Source: Phlebiopsis flavidoalba
Taxonomy: Eukaryota; Basidiomycota; Agaricomycetes; Polyporales; Phanerochaetaceae
DNA length: 64,000 bases
NCBI GenBank assembly: GCA_035772785.1
Contig: JAOCPU010000022.1
Location: forward strand, 1-64,000
Direction: 5' to 3'
The notes beneath the pieces were generated by a model, which saw only the letters and a list, made by a program, of their open reading frames with translations, was not told where the DNA came from and did not search any database. Of this stretch, positions 45,073 through 57,251 are shown piece after piece. Every line of letters starts with the position of its first letter. Position 1 is the first letter of the stretch. The position numbers were made by a program, and so were the translations under genes.

Positions 45073-47163
45073 TTAGCTGTTTAGTGGGTCTGTTGATTGC
45101 CTGGTCAATGGCTTGTGCGACGAGACGGTCTTGTCGATCTCGGCGAGAATGTCCGATGCGGACACGTAGAGATCGCCGCATGATTCGCGGGGTGCGTAGA
45201 TGTCTGTTCAGTGCGAGTGGAATCTGGTGTGATGTCCTGCCACTTGAGCCCGCCGTAGAGCCGCGCCGCAGGAGTGTATTCGGGGTGTTGCTTCATGTAC
45301 TCGAATACTGATGAGTGGATGTACTGCCCGGGCTGAAACTTGACGTCCTTGACAGCGATTCGGCCTAGAGGTGAGCCGTTCAAGTTATCAATCACATCAA
45401 GTACAGACACCACGTTAAACTACTGCCATGTACACCGCTCGCCATCCTCATTGTCGTACGCGAGTCGTTTGATGGGCAGCCACTCGAGGATCCTCCCCAC
45501 ACCCATGTCATCGACGGGTGATGCTCCGCAGGTCTCCATTCGGCGGCCCTTGAACGGTTTCACGCGGAGGCCCTGGTCCATTGCCTCGTAAAGCATCCAG
45601 CGTAGCGGGGACCAAAGCTATTGAGCTCGAGGTTCTCCGAGTTTCCGCCACCACTAGTGCCAAAATCAGCATTGCTAATTGATAATATGAGACGCTAGGT
45701 GCGATCGTACATGTCCGAATGCGAGCCAGTGAACCACACCTCCTTGACGTTTGATGATTCGCCGGGTCCGCTGCCGCCGTTTGAATACTCTGGCACGAAC
45801 TTGTTGCGGCGGTTCGTTCCGAGCGACAAGGCATGGAGAAACTGCGCCAACGAACGTGTGACATTCCCGCTGTAGTCTCCGGGAAGGTGGGGTCACGAAT
45901 GACTCCCACAGGACGAGACCGTATCCCTGCACGCCAGAAATCCGGTGTTCATGCGAGAAGTTATCATAACCCAAGTAGTAGGAGCTTACCAGTTCCAACA
46001 ACGCGTACCTCGACCGGCGCTGTGGCACAGCGTCCCTTTGAACTGCTTGCAGAGATACTCCGGATACAAACGGATGATTTTTGTCGATTTTCTTCTTCTC
46101 GGGCCCCTCGACGACTGTGCCGGCCGCAGGCTTCTTCGAAGTCAGAACTTGATGAAACATCTTCCGGAAACGTTTGTTCTTTCGTGCGACGCGGGAGGAT
46201 TCGGCAGATGCCTTGGCTTGGGGGTTATAGTCTCTTGTAGTTTAGTGCGTGGAAGGGCAATTGGTAAAGTTCATAGGCGCTACCCGAAGTAGGAGGCTCA
46301 GAAACGTAAACAATATCTAGCGGAGTATCTGTAGTCGAACTCACTCAAATCCAATCTGATCATTATTCCTCTGTGGAGAAGTCCAACCTGAATTCTTGTA
46401 AGTTTAAACGATTGCAAGACATGATGCGCCACTACGTACCTTCGGAGAGATCATCCCAGCAAGGATCCGTACTTGATAGGCGCCACGACGAGAAGCCTAG
46501 GTAAACGGTGACGTTGAGCGACGCGGAAACGACGAAGCTCTAGCAATGCCACTCACCAAAAAGATAGATACGATCTCCGGGCTGATAGTTCTCAGACAGC
46601 CACTGATACGCTCAAAAACAATTCTCTTCAGGTTCCTATCGTCGTCCAAGAATTGTGAAATCACGCTACGACCCCCTGAGGGGAGTACGCAGAGATGCCA
46701 CCGTGAGAGATATAGACATACCAGGCCACCATCATGTCCCAGATGTGGATGACGAGCTGAATGATCCATCCGAGCCAATTCGAGTGTTTGACGAAGGTGC
46801 CGATTTTTCACTGGTTGTAGTACGTGAGCTGTTTTCTCGTTCTTCTCACAAATCGACTGTACAGCTCAACGACGTGCGTGTTCTGTGGGCGTAATGCGAC
46901 AGGATTGAGTACAATTATATCCATGGAGCTCGTAGTGCGGACGTACGTTCGAAGAGACTAAACTGATTAGCCGTACCGTCGATACAAATTACCAGATTGC
47001 GTTCCGAGCTGGAAGGTACCTGAAGACTCGTTGATGGTCTGAATGAGCGATTCGACCTGTTCCGGCGTTTGTCGCTTGGCTTGTATGCTTGGGACAGTGC
47101 TGGCTTAGGCGAGTGATTTCCTTCACGTCCGTCGACTGACATCGGGGGTGGTTCATGGGTCAA
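45073..47163 (-). CDS. DUF2235 (Tle1-like) alpha/beta hydrolase, copy 1, frame broken as read
   Basis: DUF2235 is the catalytic domain of the bacterial T6SS phospholipase effectors Tle1; fungal homologues are numerous and uncharacterised. The start at 47,163 has a basic, serine-rich leader, then RNLVICIDGTANQF (first strand and Asp), an intron, NTHVVELYSRF, QLTYYN-IGTF, AYQWLSENYQPGDRIYLF, an intron, and the nucleophile motif (G)FSRGAYQVRILAGMISE after one extra base. Later exons give TFPETTAGMSHVRWRSF with ALDERR-like sequence, VKEVWFTGSHSDM (conserved Asp/His region), LRWMLYEAMDQGLR (frame-shifted), LEWLPIKRLAYDNEDGERC, and FQPGQYIHSSVFEYMKQHPE, ending KPLTRQSTDPLNS at 45,073. All family landmarks occur in order. 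One in-frame stop sits near YYNQ and several indels are present. Confidence 0.83.
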
Positions 47164-50100
47164 GCGAGCTCAAGGCAAGAGATGAGTCGTGATTATGGAA
47201 GGCAACCTGAGAGCTGGCGCTCTGTGAGCTGCCGAACGTGTCGACGGTGCCGACATCCATGCGTGCCTCGGGACCATGTACCTGGTCTGTGGGTAGGCTG
47301 TGCCGAATGAAGACTCGAGAAGTAACGTTTTCGTGGCCCGCATTTCATTAGAAGATGCATGAGGCAGAGGCAACCGAGGCCGATTAGAGAAACACAGTGA
47401 TTACTGATATCAGCGCACGATCATGTCGAGTGTGTCTCGCGACGACAAAGCGAAATAGGGCCATTGACAAGGTCATGCGGGGTTTAGCACGATGCTGCAA
47501 AGCCATTCATTCCCGCCGGAGATTGTGGGGAGATAACTGGGAAGCCGCTTTGTGCGATGTATTTGCGCCAGTGTGCATGAGAACGCGCCGCGCCGACATG
47601 GCACATACATCATCACGACCGCCGGGTGCCGCTTCCCTGCTGAGGAGCGTATAACGGCCAATGCGTTCCCGGTGCTTATGGTACTCGGTCGAGATGTTGA
47701 ATTGATCGTTCAGTGTGCTGACGCGATCTCGTGGGAGCCAGGGTCCTGGGAGGCCAGCGCTTGTATGCTTGAGAGGGTCAAGACGTGCTGTCCCCATCGT
47801 TCGAGTAGATGTCGAGGCCGCATATCCGTCGTACTACAGATGGTGCAACTAGGAGCATTTAAGCATGTATCCATATCCCGGGCTTGTCTTGAACAGCATG
47901 AAGTCCCGTCCCAGAGAAATGCTGCGTCAGGCTGTGAGTTGGGCATGGGCAGGGCAGGCCAGCGAGGGTTGATTCTTGGACCCGTGTAGAAAAGCCAATC
48001 GATGGCGAGAGATACATCGTCAATTCTGCGGCCGAGATGGTAGTTTGCCGCGATGGAACGAGTGATGCATATCGACATTGTGCACGTTGAAGCTCAAACG
48101 GGCCACAAGCAGCCCAACGAACCGGACGTGCACAGCGTTCGTTCCTGGAAATGTCCGCGTAAGCCTTTGAGAACGGCCCCGAGCCATCAGCAGCGAAGAC
48201 TCCGGAGAATGTTGCGCGAAGTGGAACAGTGGCCAAAGGTCTAGTCAAAGACAGAGTCGTCAGACTAACGAGCAAATCGAGATAACGAGGACATGGGACT
48301 GAACGCATTGTAGACGTCGCGATATATTGAGCTCTCTAAGCCGTACCGTCCATTCGACAGAACTGGTACGTCTACACTTGGGAAGAAAGGAGAGCATACG
48401 TCAATGGCATGGCACAGCACGCATATAGCAACCTAAGGGGAAGGTTTCAAACATTTTTCAACGGACAAGACATGGCTCTTGAGATGAAGTTCACAACGAC
48501 ACTGAGAGCTCGATAGTATGATCTTGGCAAGGAAGTACACAGAATCATTCGCTAGGCGACCACTCAACGAGACACGCACGACTATCTGTTTAAGACGTGT
48601 AGCGTTAGTGGCGATATGCCTAGGAAACGGCAATGCACTCACACGCCACAGGCCCGGAGTAGCACACTACCCGAGTTTCTACAGACGGCCGACTAGTCTC
48701 CTCCACAGAAAAGCTCCAGAGAGCGTCCGGTTCCTTGTGCAGCGCGTCGTAAGGCCGCGCATGTTTCGCTGCGGTCTTGCGTTGTCTAGTCGTTCGCACT
48801 TGTGCTCGTAGCGCGATAATGCGGGCGTGTTGATCGGTGAGCTCAAGAGACGGTACGCAAGAGCGTTGGCGATTGACGACAGTCGCATAATGGTTGAACG
48901 TCCCGATCTTAAGGCCAAGGAGCAGGGGTTGGGCCCACTAGTGTAAAGCTTTCGAGTACCCGTAGTCATTTGGCCATCTGGATCGGAGAACCACAATGCT
49001 GGTGGGAGACTGGCAACACACCAGTCAGCCACGAGCGAGTCGTATGACGTAGGACCCGAACGCACTTGTATCTTATCAAGCGCGACAGCAAATCATGGAC
49101 GAGATTTTACTGGTCGTCTCAAAACTCGATCGTTCCTGGGAGATTAACGTAGAGAACTAGGATCGAGGTTTATAGAGTATTCAACACAACAAAAACTGCT
49201 TGATGAAGCGTACCGTCGGTTTTGTGCCTTGTTATGCGGGGGTCGTTCGACCGGCTGTGCGTGCCGTTCTCAGCTTCAGTGGGGCCAACGCCTGTTGTTC
49301 TTTAGAACACATCTCGATGCATCTAGCCATTGTCAGACTCGCCTCAATAAGACCCTGGGTCGTGCTATCAAATAGTCCCTGCGCTTTACTACACGCCAAC
49401 TCTGTTCGCTTTTCGGTGCCTGTGTAGGTCTTCAAGCTTTAAGTCCGGCGCGGCGGGGACTCGGGGACCAAATGGGGTGTATGAGCTTGGGAAAACGAGG
49501 TCGTGGTCCGACTGTTGAACGTCTATGTCCCAAAAAACCCAACGTCGCCGTGGTGTGCGGTGGAAGGGTGTTCTGCGTCTGAGAGGATGAGCTTTGACCT
49601 TGGGGACGCAAGTGACCTCAGTCCCTCCGACGTGACGATCGCGGGTGACGGATCGAGAGGAGGTCAGTGTTCTCCCAGATGACCATGTCCGCACTTGAAG
49701 CTTGACGCAGCTGGTCGTAGACTTGCAAAGCCACGCTTACTAATTCTGCGCGGACCTCTGCGCGAGCGGAGCGAGCGCGTACGCCGTTGTAGCGACTGGC
49801 CTTCCAGGTCGAATCGTCATGGACCTCATGGTGGCAGCTACGAGCGGGGATGGCGGGACGGGGGCAGAGATATGCTTGTGGGGATCATGGGGAGACAGGA
49901 TCGCCGCCGCGTTTGAACGCGAAAACGGTTGGTGAGTGACGGTGAGGTGAGCAACGACCAAGATGGTAGGGATTAAAAGCAGAGTCCCACGAGTGGGAAT
50001 ATAAATCTCCTGAAGCAGTGACGACCTCTTTTTGGACTGCAATCAGAGATCGATCGGGAAGCCTATTTGATCGACCATATCTGGAGCAAAACTTTAAAGC

Positions 50101-52599
50101 GCGTCCCCTGGTTTGACAAAGCTCGCAACACTCTGCTTCTGCCAACCTATTGAATGTCAGTCCGTCGGTATTTTCGAGACCTCCCACTTCCCGCCCCTCC
50201 ATGATCACGCCGTATGCTGCCCTTCGCGTCAAAGCATCCGGGAGCGTTTGTTTCGCCTCGATATGCGACGTACCCGCCAGCCTCGTAAGACCAGCTCAGC
50301 CGACTCCGAGGGTGGCCCTTGGATTAGTCCGCGCTCCATCCCGGATGCGTGTCCGCTTAATCGTATGGAGGCTTCACATCGAACCGCCCCACGAGTCTGC
50401 CCTCCGGCAGCGCTCTCCCTGCGGCCCAAACACCCACTATCAGTCATGGAGTCCATTCTGACTTGCCGTGTTCCCTGCCCACGCGCCTCTCAGCCTCGCC
50501 GGCTCCTACTTTCCCTCGCTAGATAACGATTCAAGATCTTCGTAGTAACACGGGTGCATGCTATGGATATGCGCTTGGGGCTTGAGGGGTTTGAGATCTT
50601 CACCGGTGCGTAGTTCGTTACCTAGCTTACAGACCAGAGTCCGCTGAGCACAGTCTGAGCACCTACCAACGTTGGTCGATTGTTACAGGCCTTGGGTTGC
50701 GATATCGACCTCCGTGCTTTATAATAAACCCGTACGCACGTCGAGTGCACCCCACGATCGATAGGAAGTTGCCCTCACGGTTCTCAAGTTCTTCCGCCCT
50801 ACAGTCCTTGCGGTCGCCACATTCAATTGTCGGTACCATCAAGCCCATCGGACTAGGCATACCCTCCATCGTCTATACAGGACACTTGGCCTGCCTTGGT
50901 ACTGTCGTATGTAACACGTCAACACGTGCGATCGCGCAACGGGTGCACCGCCAATTCGGCATCTCCTCTCTGGGCAATTATCCACCAGGTTCGAAGGGCT
51001 TGACCACAACCCAAGACTTTCGAATTTCCAAACGCGCAACTACGGTCTTTGCTAGCGGCGGAAAATACACCTCTGGACTAGCTGCACGACAAGCTGGTCT
51101 ACTCGGCCCCATTGCAAGCTGGGGTCTTCGACCTCTGCCAGATGCACACGGCCGGGAGTTCCGTTTAAACAGGGAATTTTAACGTACCTCCGCGTCGCTC
51201 TTGCTCCGATTACGCGTCATACCATACACAAATGCCCTTCTTTTGAATAGTTTTGGATCTTTAGCACACATCCATTAATAGCACGCCGCTTCATAAACAT
51301 ATTTCGGAGTATCACCATTCGCGTGTGAGGCAGAACGGCCGAGACGATATGCGATAAAGGCGCCGCTCAATATAGTAATCCACTTTTATCCCAATGATGA
51401 CGGCTCCGTGTTGAAGTCGGCATCGAACTGCGTCTTGCGGTGTAGATTTCCGTTTGCGGGCCTCTTACGCGTCGATCAATTTTGCTTCGAGTTTCGTCAG
51501 AAGAGACCACATTGCTCCGGAAATCCCATCCACTCACTTGGCGCGTTCAGGCCGCAGTGACGATCCACCACCCAAGGATGATGTTCAGGACCCAAGATCG
51601 CGTTTGTTTGAATTCTTGCTAGGCATGTGAGGCAGGTCGACAGTTGAATTTGTTTGTATCTGGTAAGAAATCTATCGTGTACCACGGCCTACAGAGGACG
51701 TTGAGTGCAGAAGGGTAACGCGCATTCAGGATTCTGAAATGTAAGTGATCGACACTTCGAGTCAGCTTCGCGCCAAGTAGATATCGTGACAGTACAAAGA
51801 ATTAATTTTGTGCGTACCTCGTGGACCTCAGACGATGAGTCAGCGGGGTATAACGACGAGGCTGGGCATTTGTGCTGCTCAGAGCTTTCTGCGCGAGTTT
51901 TTTTTAAATGAAGTGGGCGTGACAATATGCTTGAAGCTTGAAGTTTGAGCATGCCCTGCCTAGTCGGCGGTATCTTGATCCTCTGTCGTACGCGCTGAGC
52001 GTCAACGCGAGTTTACATGTCAACACCGCACAGTTCGCGTTGACAACTTGTAGCTCACCATTGCCGCGATTTCAGTGACATTCCGCTGCCGTATGCCCCG
52101 CACACCATGGCCCGTACGAGCGGGACTCCGATATCGTCGTATTTTTCATGCGGTGGACAACTCGAGCGAAATAGCATGGATGACAGAATATTCACTCGCG
52201 GACACAGCAAATACGGCTCGTGCGAGGATGAGAGCGACCCTTTGACATTGAAGGGAGAGAGGTTGGTGGTGGTGAAAGCACAAGAGACGTCTGCGCGTAA
52301 GGCACAGCAGCGGATCGCCGGAGCGCCGGAGCGGAAGCAGGCCAGCCTCGCGCTCGCGGTTGTCTATGGTCGACCACCATCCCCTCTGGTTAGCCCCTTC
52401 CCGCGCAAATGCCCCTGTGGGTTGTGGTTTTTCGATAGTACATACGTGCGATTTCTTTGCGTGCGTGCTCCCTAACCTCCCTCATGTCGGGCCACAGTGA
52501 CGACGCCCATGGCGTAGACCCGGAGTGCTGGAGCTGAAAGAATCCCTCTGAGTGTTGCCATGGGGACCGTTGTTACATAGAGCTCTAAAGAAGTCACAG
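47164..52599. other. Interval between the two WD40/DUF2235 modules
   Basis: About 5.4 kb in which I cannot identify a gene. Several minus-strand segments look protein-like (for example around 47,500-48,300 and 48,620-49,065) but change frame often and match no family I recognise. A + strand frame at 50,697-51,182 is listed separately. No tandem repeat or mobile-element terminus was found. Confidence 0.4.
50697..51182 (+). CDS. Hypothetical 161-residue open frame
   Basis: An uninterrupted frame from MRYRPPCFIINPYARRVHPT to a TAA at 51,180. It is basic, rich in Ser, Gly and Arg, and has no signal peptide, membrane segment or recognised motif. Its length is above the usual for chance frames at this GC content, but codon evidence is weak and the opposite strand is also partly open. 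Confidence 0.25.
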   Translation: MRYRPPCFIINPYARRVHPTIDRKLPSRFSSSSALQSLRSPHSIVGTIKPIGLGIPSIVYTGHLACLGTVVCNTSTRAIAQRVHRQFGISSLGNYPPGSKGLTTTQDFRISKRATTVFASGGKYTSGLAARQAGLLGPIASWGLRPLPDAHGREFRLNREF

Positions 52600-54120
52600 T
52601 GCGTTGTAACCTTGCATCACAGAGTGCAGCAAAACACCGTTGTCAATCCCCTCAGACGAGTGTCAGACTGTGGAGCCACGGGTCATCAGAGTTGCGGCTG
52701 CCGCCCCGTCCGACTAGTCAGTGGCTCTCCGCTCCACCTTGGGAGCACCCTGTGGTCCTTCCTACCTTCATGTATATGCGCAATATTATACAAGATTTTG
52801 TCACACAACCCAGGGGGTGCATAGGGGTTCTTTCGACTCTCCTTACAATCTGGTCCCCGACATGACATCGGTTACAGCCGACAGCTTCCTCCCGCCGCGG
52901 CGCTGATCCACCCCGGAAAAGATAGCACCGCAATTGAGGCAATCCTATCTTTCAGTTACACAATGTAGTGGAGAATCGGCAGCAAATGTGACTTCGTTTT
53001 TCTCTAGGATATACCATGGCAAAACGCGTGAGAGTGCTACATAGGCTACTGAGTGATGAACGGCGGAGAGAGATAAGTACGAATTGTGCTACGGGGCATT
53101 TGCAAGGTCCTACCGGTAATCGCCATGCCTACATCCCAAATGATCAAAGTGTAATCCCGCGATCCCGACACGACTCGCTGACCGTCCGGCGAGAACGAAA
53201 CCGACCACACCTCACTGCGTATGCCCTGCGCAGCGGCTACGCCCCAACTGGCTCTCCAGTCCCAGCATCCCACAGCCGAACCGTCCCGTCTCCGGAGCCG
53301 GAGGCAATGCACTTGCCATCAGGCGAAACCGCGGACCGCGAGACACACAGTTTTCATGGCCGCCAAAGTGGACACGAGCGGACCTTCCTCGCCAGAGGTC
53401 GGAAGTCCCATACCTATGACACTAGCCCTCCTGTGCTAGTGTCCGGAGACCCCCCATATCTTTTCGCGACTACCTGCGGACCCGAACGCACGTCCATGAC
53501 TCTCCGTCGGGCAGTGAAGGTGGGACAAATGCTTCATGGACCGTGCCAGCAGTGCCCTATCAGCACCCTTGAACTCAAAAACGCTCTCAAAACAGACTCA
53601 CCACGGATACGTCAAGACAGTAGTCTGGGCGTAACAGATCCCGAAGCAAATCAGGCTGCAACCGTCGGGAGAAACGCAAATCAGGAGCCGACAACTCGTT
53701 GCCAATACAACAAGCCCATCGAGTCCCCTACCATTCACAGTATCTGACACCTTTCATCCTGCATTCCATCATTACGGACACGTCTCGTACCAATGAAGTA
53801 CCAAGACAATAACGTGCACTCGATACGCGCTTGGAACAATCGAAGGAACACCGCGACCTCCCGAAGAGCAACACCACAATATCTCCATCGTCACAGGTGA
53901 TAGAAGTCCTGCTCAGGCAATCGACATGCCGACCGCATGTGCCACAAAGCTCCCAAATCAGGATGCGTTCGCGGTCGCGTTTCGACGCGGAAGCCAGGCG
54001 CCGTTCGCCAAGTATCGGTGAGTAGAGTATACTTGCCAATACTGTTAGCGGACCAGTCACGAGGTGGGCCCACGAAGCGGCTCGCCGACAGGGATGTCCA
54101 CGCGTGTATGGCGCGTCCCA
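52600..54120. repeat. Segmental duplication, second copy (first at about 43,250-44,640)
   Basis: Collinear diverged similarity to the first copy includes non-coding flank (CAATGTAGTG, GCAAATGTGACTT, GCGTGAGAGTGCT, CTACTGAGTGATGA-CGG) and continues through the end of the WD40 reading frames (ACATCCCAAATAATCAAAG against ACATCCCAAATGATCAAAG; CCCGACACGAC-CGCTGAC). The offset is about 9.4 kb. The duplication is in direct orientation and evidently also took in the adjacent DUF2235 gene. Confidence 0.8.
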
Positions 54121-54180
54121 CTAGAGCCGGGATGGTGTCAGGTAAGTAGGAAATGTGGGCATGATGCGATGTAGAAGTTT
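53046..54180 (-). CDS. WD40-repeat protein, copy 2, frame broken as read
   Basis: Paralogue of the gene at 43,700-44,960. Minus-strand segments in order: AIHAWTSLSASRFVGP (remnant of a repeat around GEPLRGH), RLASASKRDRERILIWELCG, further damaged repeats between about 53,350 and 53,740, then [20 protein letters not shown] and DYTLIIWDVG close to the end. Interruptions are heavier than in copy 1. The N-terminal extent is not determinable. Same strand and order relative to a DUF2235 gene as copy 1. Confidence 0.65.
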
Positions 54181-55052
54181 TGCCGTCCGAGAGAGTTGGC
54201 GCAAACTCAGAACTTGCGGCCAGTGGTCAACTGTGTCCTTATGCAGAAAGGTCTGGTCCAGTTCACAACATGCGCATATTCATTGAGTACCGCACCGCAG
54301 TCTGGACTGGAGTGTCAAGTTCAGGTTCACTCACAGGAGCCGAACGGGTTTGCACAAGTCTGGACATATTGCTTTTTCCCTGCTGCCCCTTGTGTCATTT
54401 TGGACAGTTCATGAGATCGAGAGACGCTGACACAAAGCTATGTTGTCCTTGCTACAGAAAGTACACGCTTCATGTATACTGCTTCGGCTACAGCCTGGGA
54501 ATATGAGCGAGAGTCTTGACTGCCGCTGCTGCGCGATTCTACTCACTCATTTCTTAAAGGACACCTTCCTCGGATTGCTCCCATCCAAAGCACCGCGCGA
54601 CACGTGCCTCCAACACATCGAGAAGGACATCGGCGGGCCTTGGGCGCAGCTTACATCAAGGATTTCAAAACTTGACAACTAGCTGGACGGATAACGAGCT
54701 GTGATGATGCTATTCTTTGCTCGCGAGCTATTTATGTAGACGATACCCGTGGATGATAGAGGGCCAAGAACGGGCTTCTACTCTCGTGTCGTGTGAGATG
54801 CCCCCGTCGAATCGCTTCTCTTCATCGACTTGAGACAGCTCTCAGAAGACGCCGTAGAGCGTCCTCCACCACGAGAGCTTTGTCAGTCTTCATGGAGGAA
54901 TCAGTGTGGGCAATCGTACTCCCAGGTGTGATTTTGTGGTGGATGCGCATTGCGGTCGATAGTACGGCGGGGGCTATGGGGCCAATAGTACTCCCATACA
55001 AGAATGAAGATGATATATCCGATAGCAAACTCGGATGCCTAGTTAATGCGTC

Positions 55053-57251
55053 TCATAGCCATCTCTTGACGAGAGTATCCGGGGCAACAATCGAGGGCCA
55101 TGTGTTGAAGTCATCATAAGGGAGCGATATTTCGGTGTCGGTGTCGGTGTCAATTTTGTCGCGATATCTTGAGTGATGTGCTCTACGACCCTGTCCTTGA
55201 TCACTTGGTCCCATCGCGTGTCGTTGAGCTTCCGGAGGCCTTTGACTGATTGTATGATCGTTTCGCAAGAATTCAAGGACAGACGCATGTATTGTTGCCT
55301 GTAGAATACGACGACCCTCGAAACGGTATTATGTGCGGGCCTAGTATGCCATTACGTGAGAACCCTGGAATTTACATGACACCTCAGATAAAACGCACCA
55401 TGTAAATCGAAGAATCCTCATGTTGTACCCCCGCATAGGACCAGCCGTTTGATCGGAAGATACGCTAAAAGCTCCCGAAGAGGTGCATTGAGGGATTTAT
55501 GTCGCGCAGGAGTTCCAGTCGTCCGATATCCAGAGGACTTCACGAGGAGTCCGAACTCGATGGCTTCGTCCAGCATCAATAGCAGGGGCTGCCCAAAGCG
55601 GATCGAGGTGCGACGTTTGGTCGCTATTACCACAACGGCCGCTGTAGCGGAATCAGCAGAGGATGCAACGGCAGCAGGAATTAGAAATGACTATTAGCAG
55701 GCGCAAATGTCGGAGCTGGGATCTACAACACCAAAGCTCCTGATGGTCGCTTCTGACGTCTCCGTGTCTCGCAGTACCACTTGAGACGCAGCCTCCGTGA
55801 GCATATCGGGAGAAATTGACTCGAAGTTCGTCAAAGCCGAGCTGCGTGCCGAAAGCAACAGACGAAGTGCATCACCTGTGGTCGTTTGTGGAAGAACTCG
55901 CCGAGCATGACAACACGACGGGACGAGACACGGACTGTCCCTATTTGAGCGATAAGAAGTGCTTCGATACGTGAAAGGGACGCAACACTCACCATGCGCC
56001 GACAGAAGTGGACGCGACATCCGGATGGACAAAATAGCGCCCTTGAGCGCGTCGCAGAGCTTTGAGTTATGCTCTCGCTCCTCGTCCAGTGTTTCGTCGC
56101 CTCAACTAGGATCGCTATTGAGCTTGTTAGTCCACACTTCTCCGCCTCGCCGGACCGCGTCGTCCGAGTCATTCTATTCTCGGCCTCTTCGTTATTTTCT
56201 CTCGGAAGGATTGAGTGGGCCCCAAAAAAGTTGATAAAGCGCTACAATCGCGTCCCAGAAGTCAGCTTCACAGTGCAAGCACGTACTAGACATGATCGAC
56301 ACTTGCAATAATATATCTGCTTGTTTGTTGCCTTTGTGCAGGAGCCCAACCTGGTTATATATCAGCTATGACGTTCACGGACATTCCAAACATGGTGCGT
56401 CACCGTCTCAATCATTCCTGCAATGATACGGCACTTGATACGCGCCCCGTGAAAATCCGTGCCTGACAGACACGACGATGAGCAGAGAGTTCATCATAGC
56501 GTTCAGTGTTTCGACGCTCACCGAAGAGGTATATGCGGTCTCCTGGTTGGTAGTTCGTCCGAAGGCCACTGGTAGGCACTGAGCGTAATGTCTTGCAACT
56601 GTCTATCGAGGCGGATGGCCGACATGAGCTTGATGGAACGCAAACACGAAGATATGAAGGACGTACATGACGACCGCCATATCCAGAACGCATGTTCGAT
56701 TCTTTGCTTCATGCGGGTGAAGAAGTTAGGGGCTTCCAACGAAAGTCCCGATAACCGCTGTCGTAGTATGTGAGCTGTTTGTCGCTCTTTTTCTAAGCGG
56801 CTGTACAGCTCGACGACGTGCGTGTTCTACGGAAGTGACGGAAATGTTTTCCCTGAGCCCCCGAGTGATCAAGCTACATGAAGATATTCTAACCTTGAGA
56901 CCAAATTGGTGGTTTGCCGTGCCATCGATGCAAACGACGAGATTGCGCGCCTCGTTGTCGTCGGGGACGAAGATGTGAGTTTGGCGCATCTGCAGCCAGA
57001 GTGGTCACCATCGAACACCGGTGGGGGCGGCCTGTGGCTTGGAAGAGCCCGGCTCGTCGTTCATGTGTAGGCGTGGATGAAGCGCACGCCTGGGAGCACC
57101 TTTGTCTCGGCCGTAACTTCAGTGATAGAGTCATGGAGAGATAGTGTGATTGGGAGCGGGATCCACGTTGGGTCGGGCTGGGCGGCGTGGAGGATCTAGG
57201 ACTCGGGATTGATGAGGCTCCGCCCCCGGAGCCAGTGCCGGTCCCTTCCAT
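55053..57251 (-). CDS. DUF2235 (Tle1-like) alpha/beta hydrolase, copy 2, frame broken as read
   Basis: Start possibly 57,251 (a Gly/Ser/Pro-rich leader), otherwise near 56,989. The core reads EARNLVVCIDGTANHQFG, a GT-AG intron at the same place as in copy 1, NTHVVELYSRLEKE, QLTYYDSG with IGTFVGSP after one extra T, LSAYQW-SDNYQPGDRIYLFG, an intron, and HGFSRGAYQV with IIAGMIE (nucleophile Ser). Later: RVHFCR against the expected VHFVGAWDT, FRHAARLDE, VVLRDTETSEATIRS, LMLDEAIEFGLLVKSSGYR, LAYLPIKRLVLCGGTT and IHASVLEFLRND with KGLRKLNDTRWDQVIKDRVV, ending TLVKRWL. The VHFVGAWDTV and HSDVGGG-like motifs are degraded, so catalysis is less certain than in copy 1. Confidence 0.8.

Noticed and set aside
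47473..48308. Possible mitochondrial carrier or other membrane protein on the minus strand
   Set aside because: Only a loose resemblance in one short stretch; no carrier signature or membrane helices could be confirmed.
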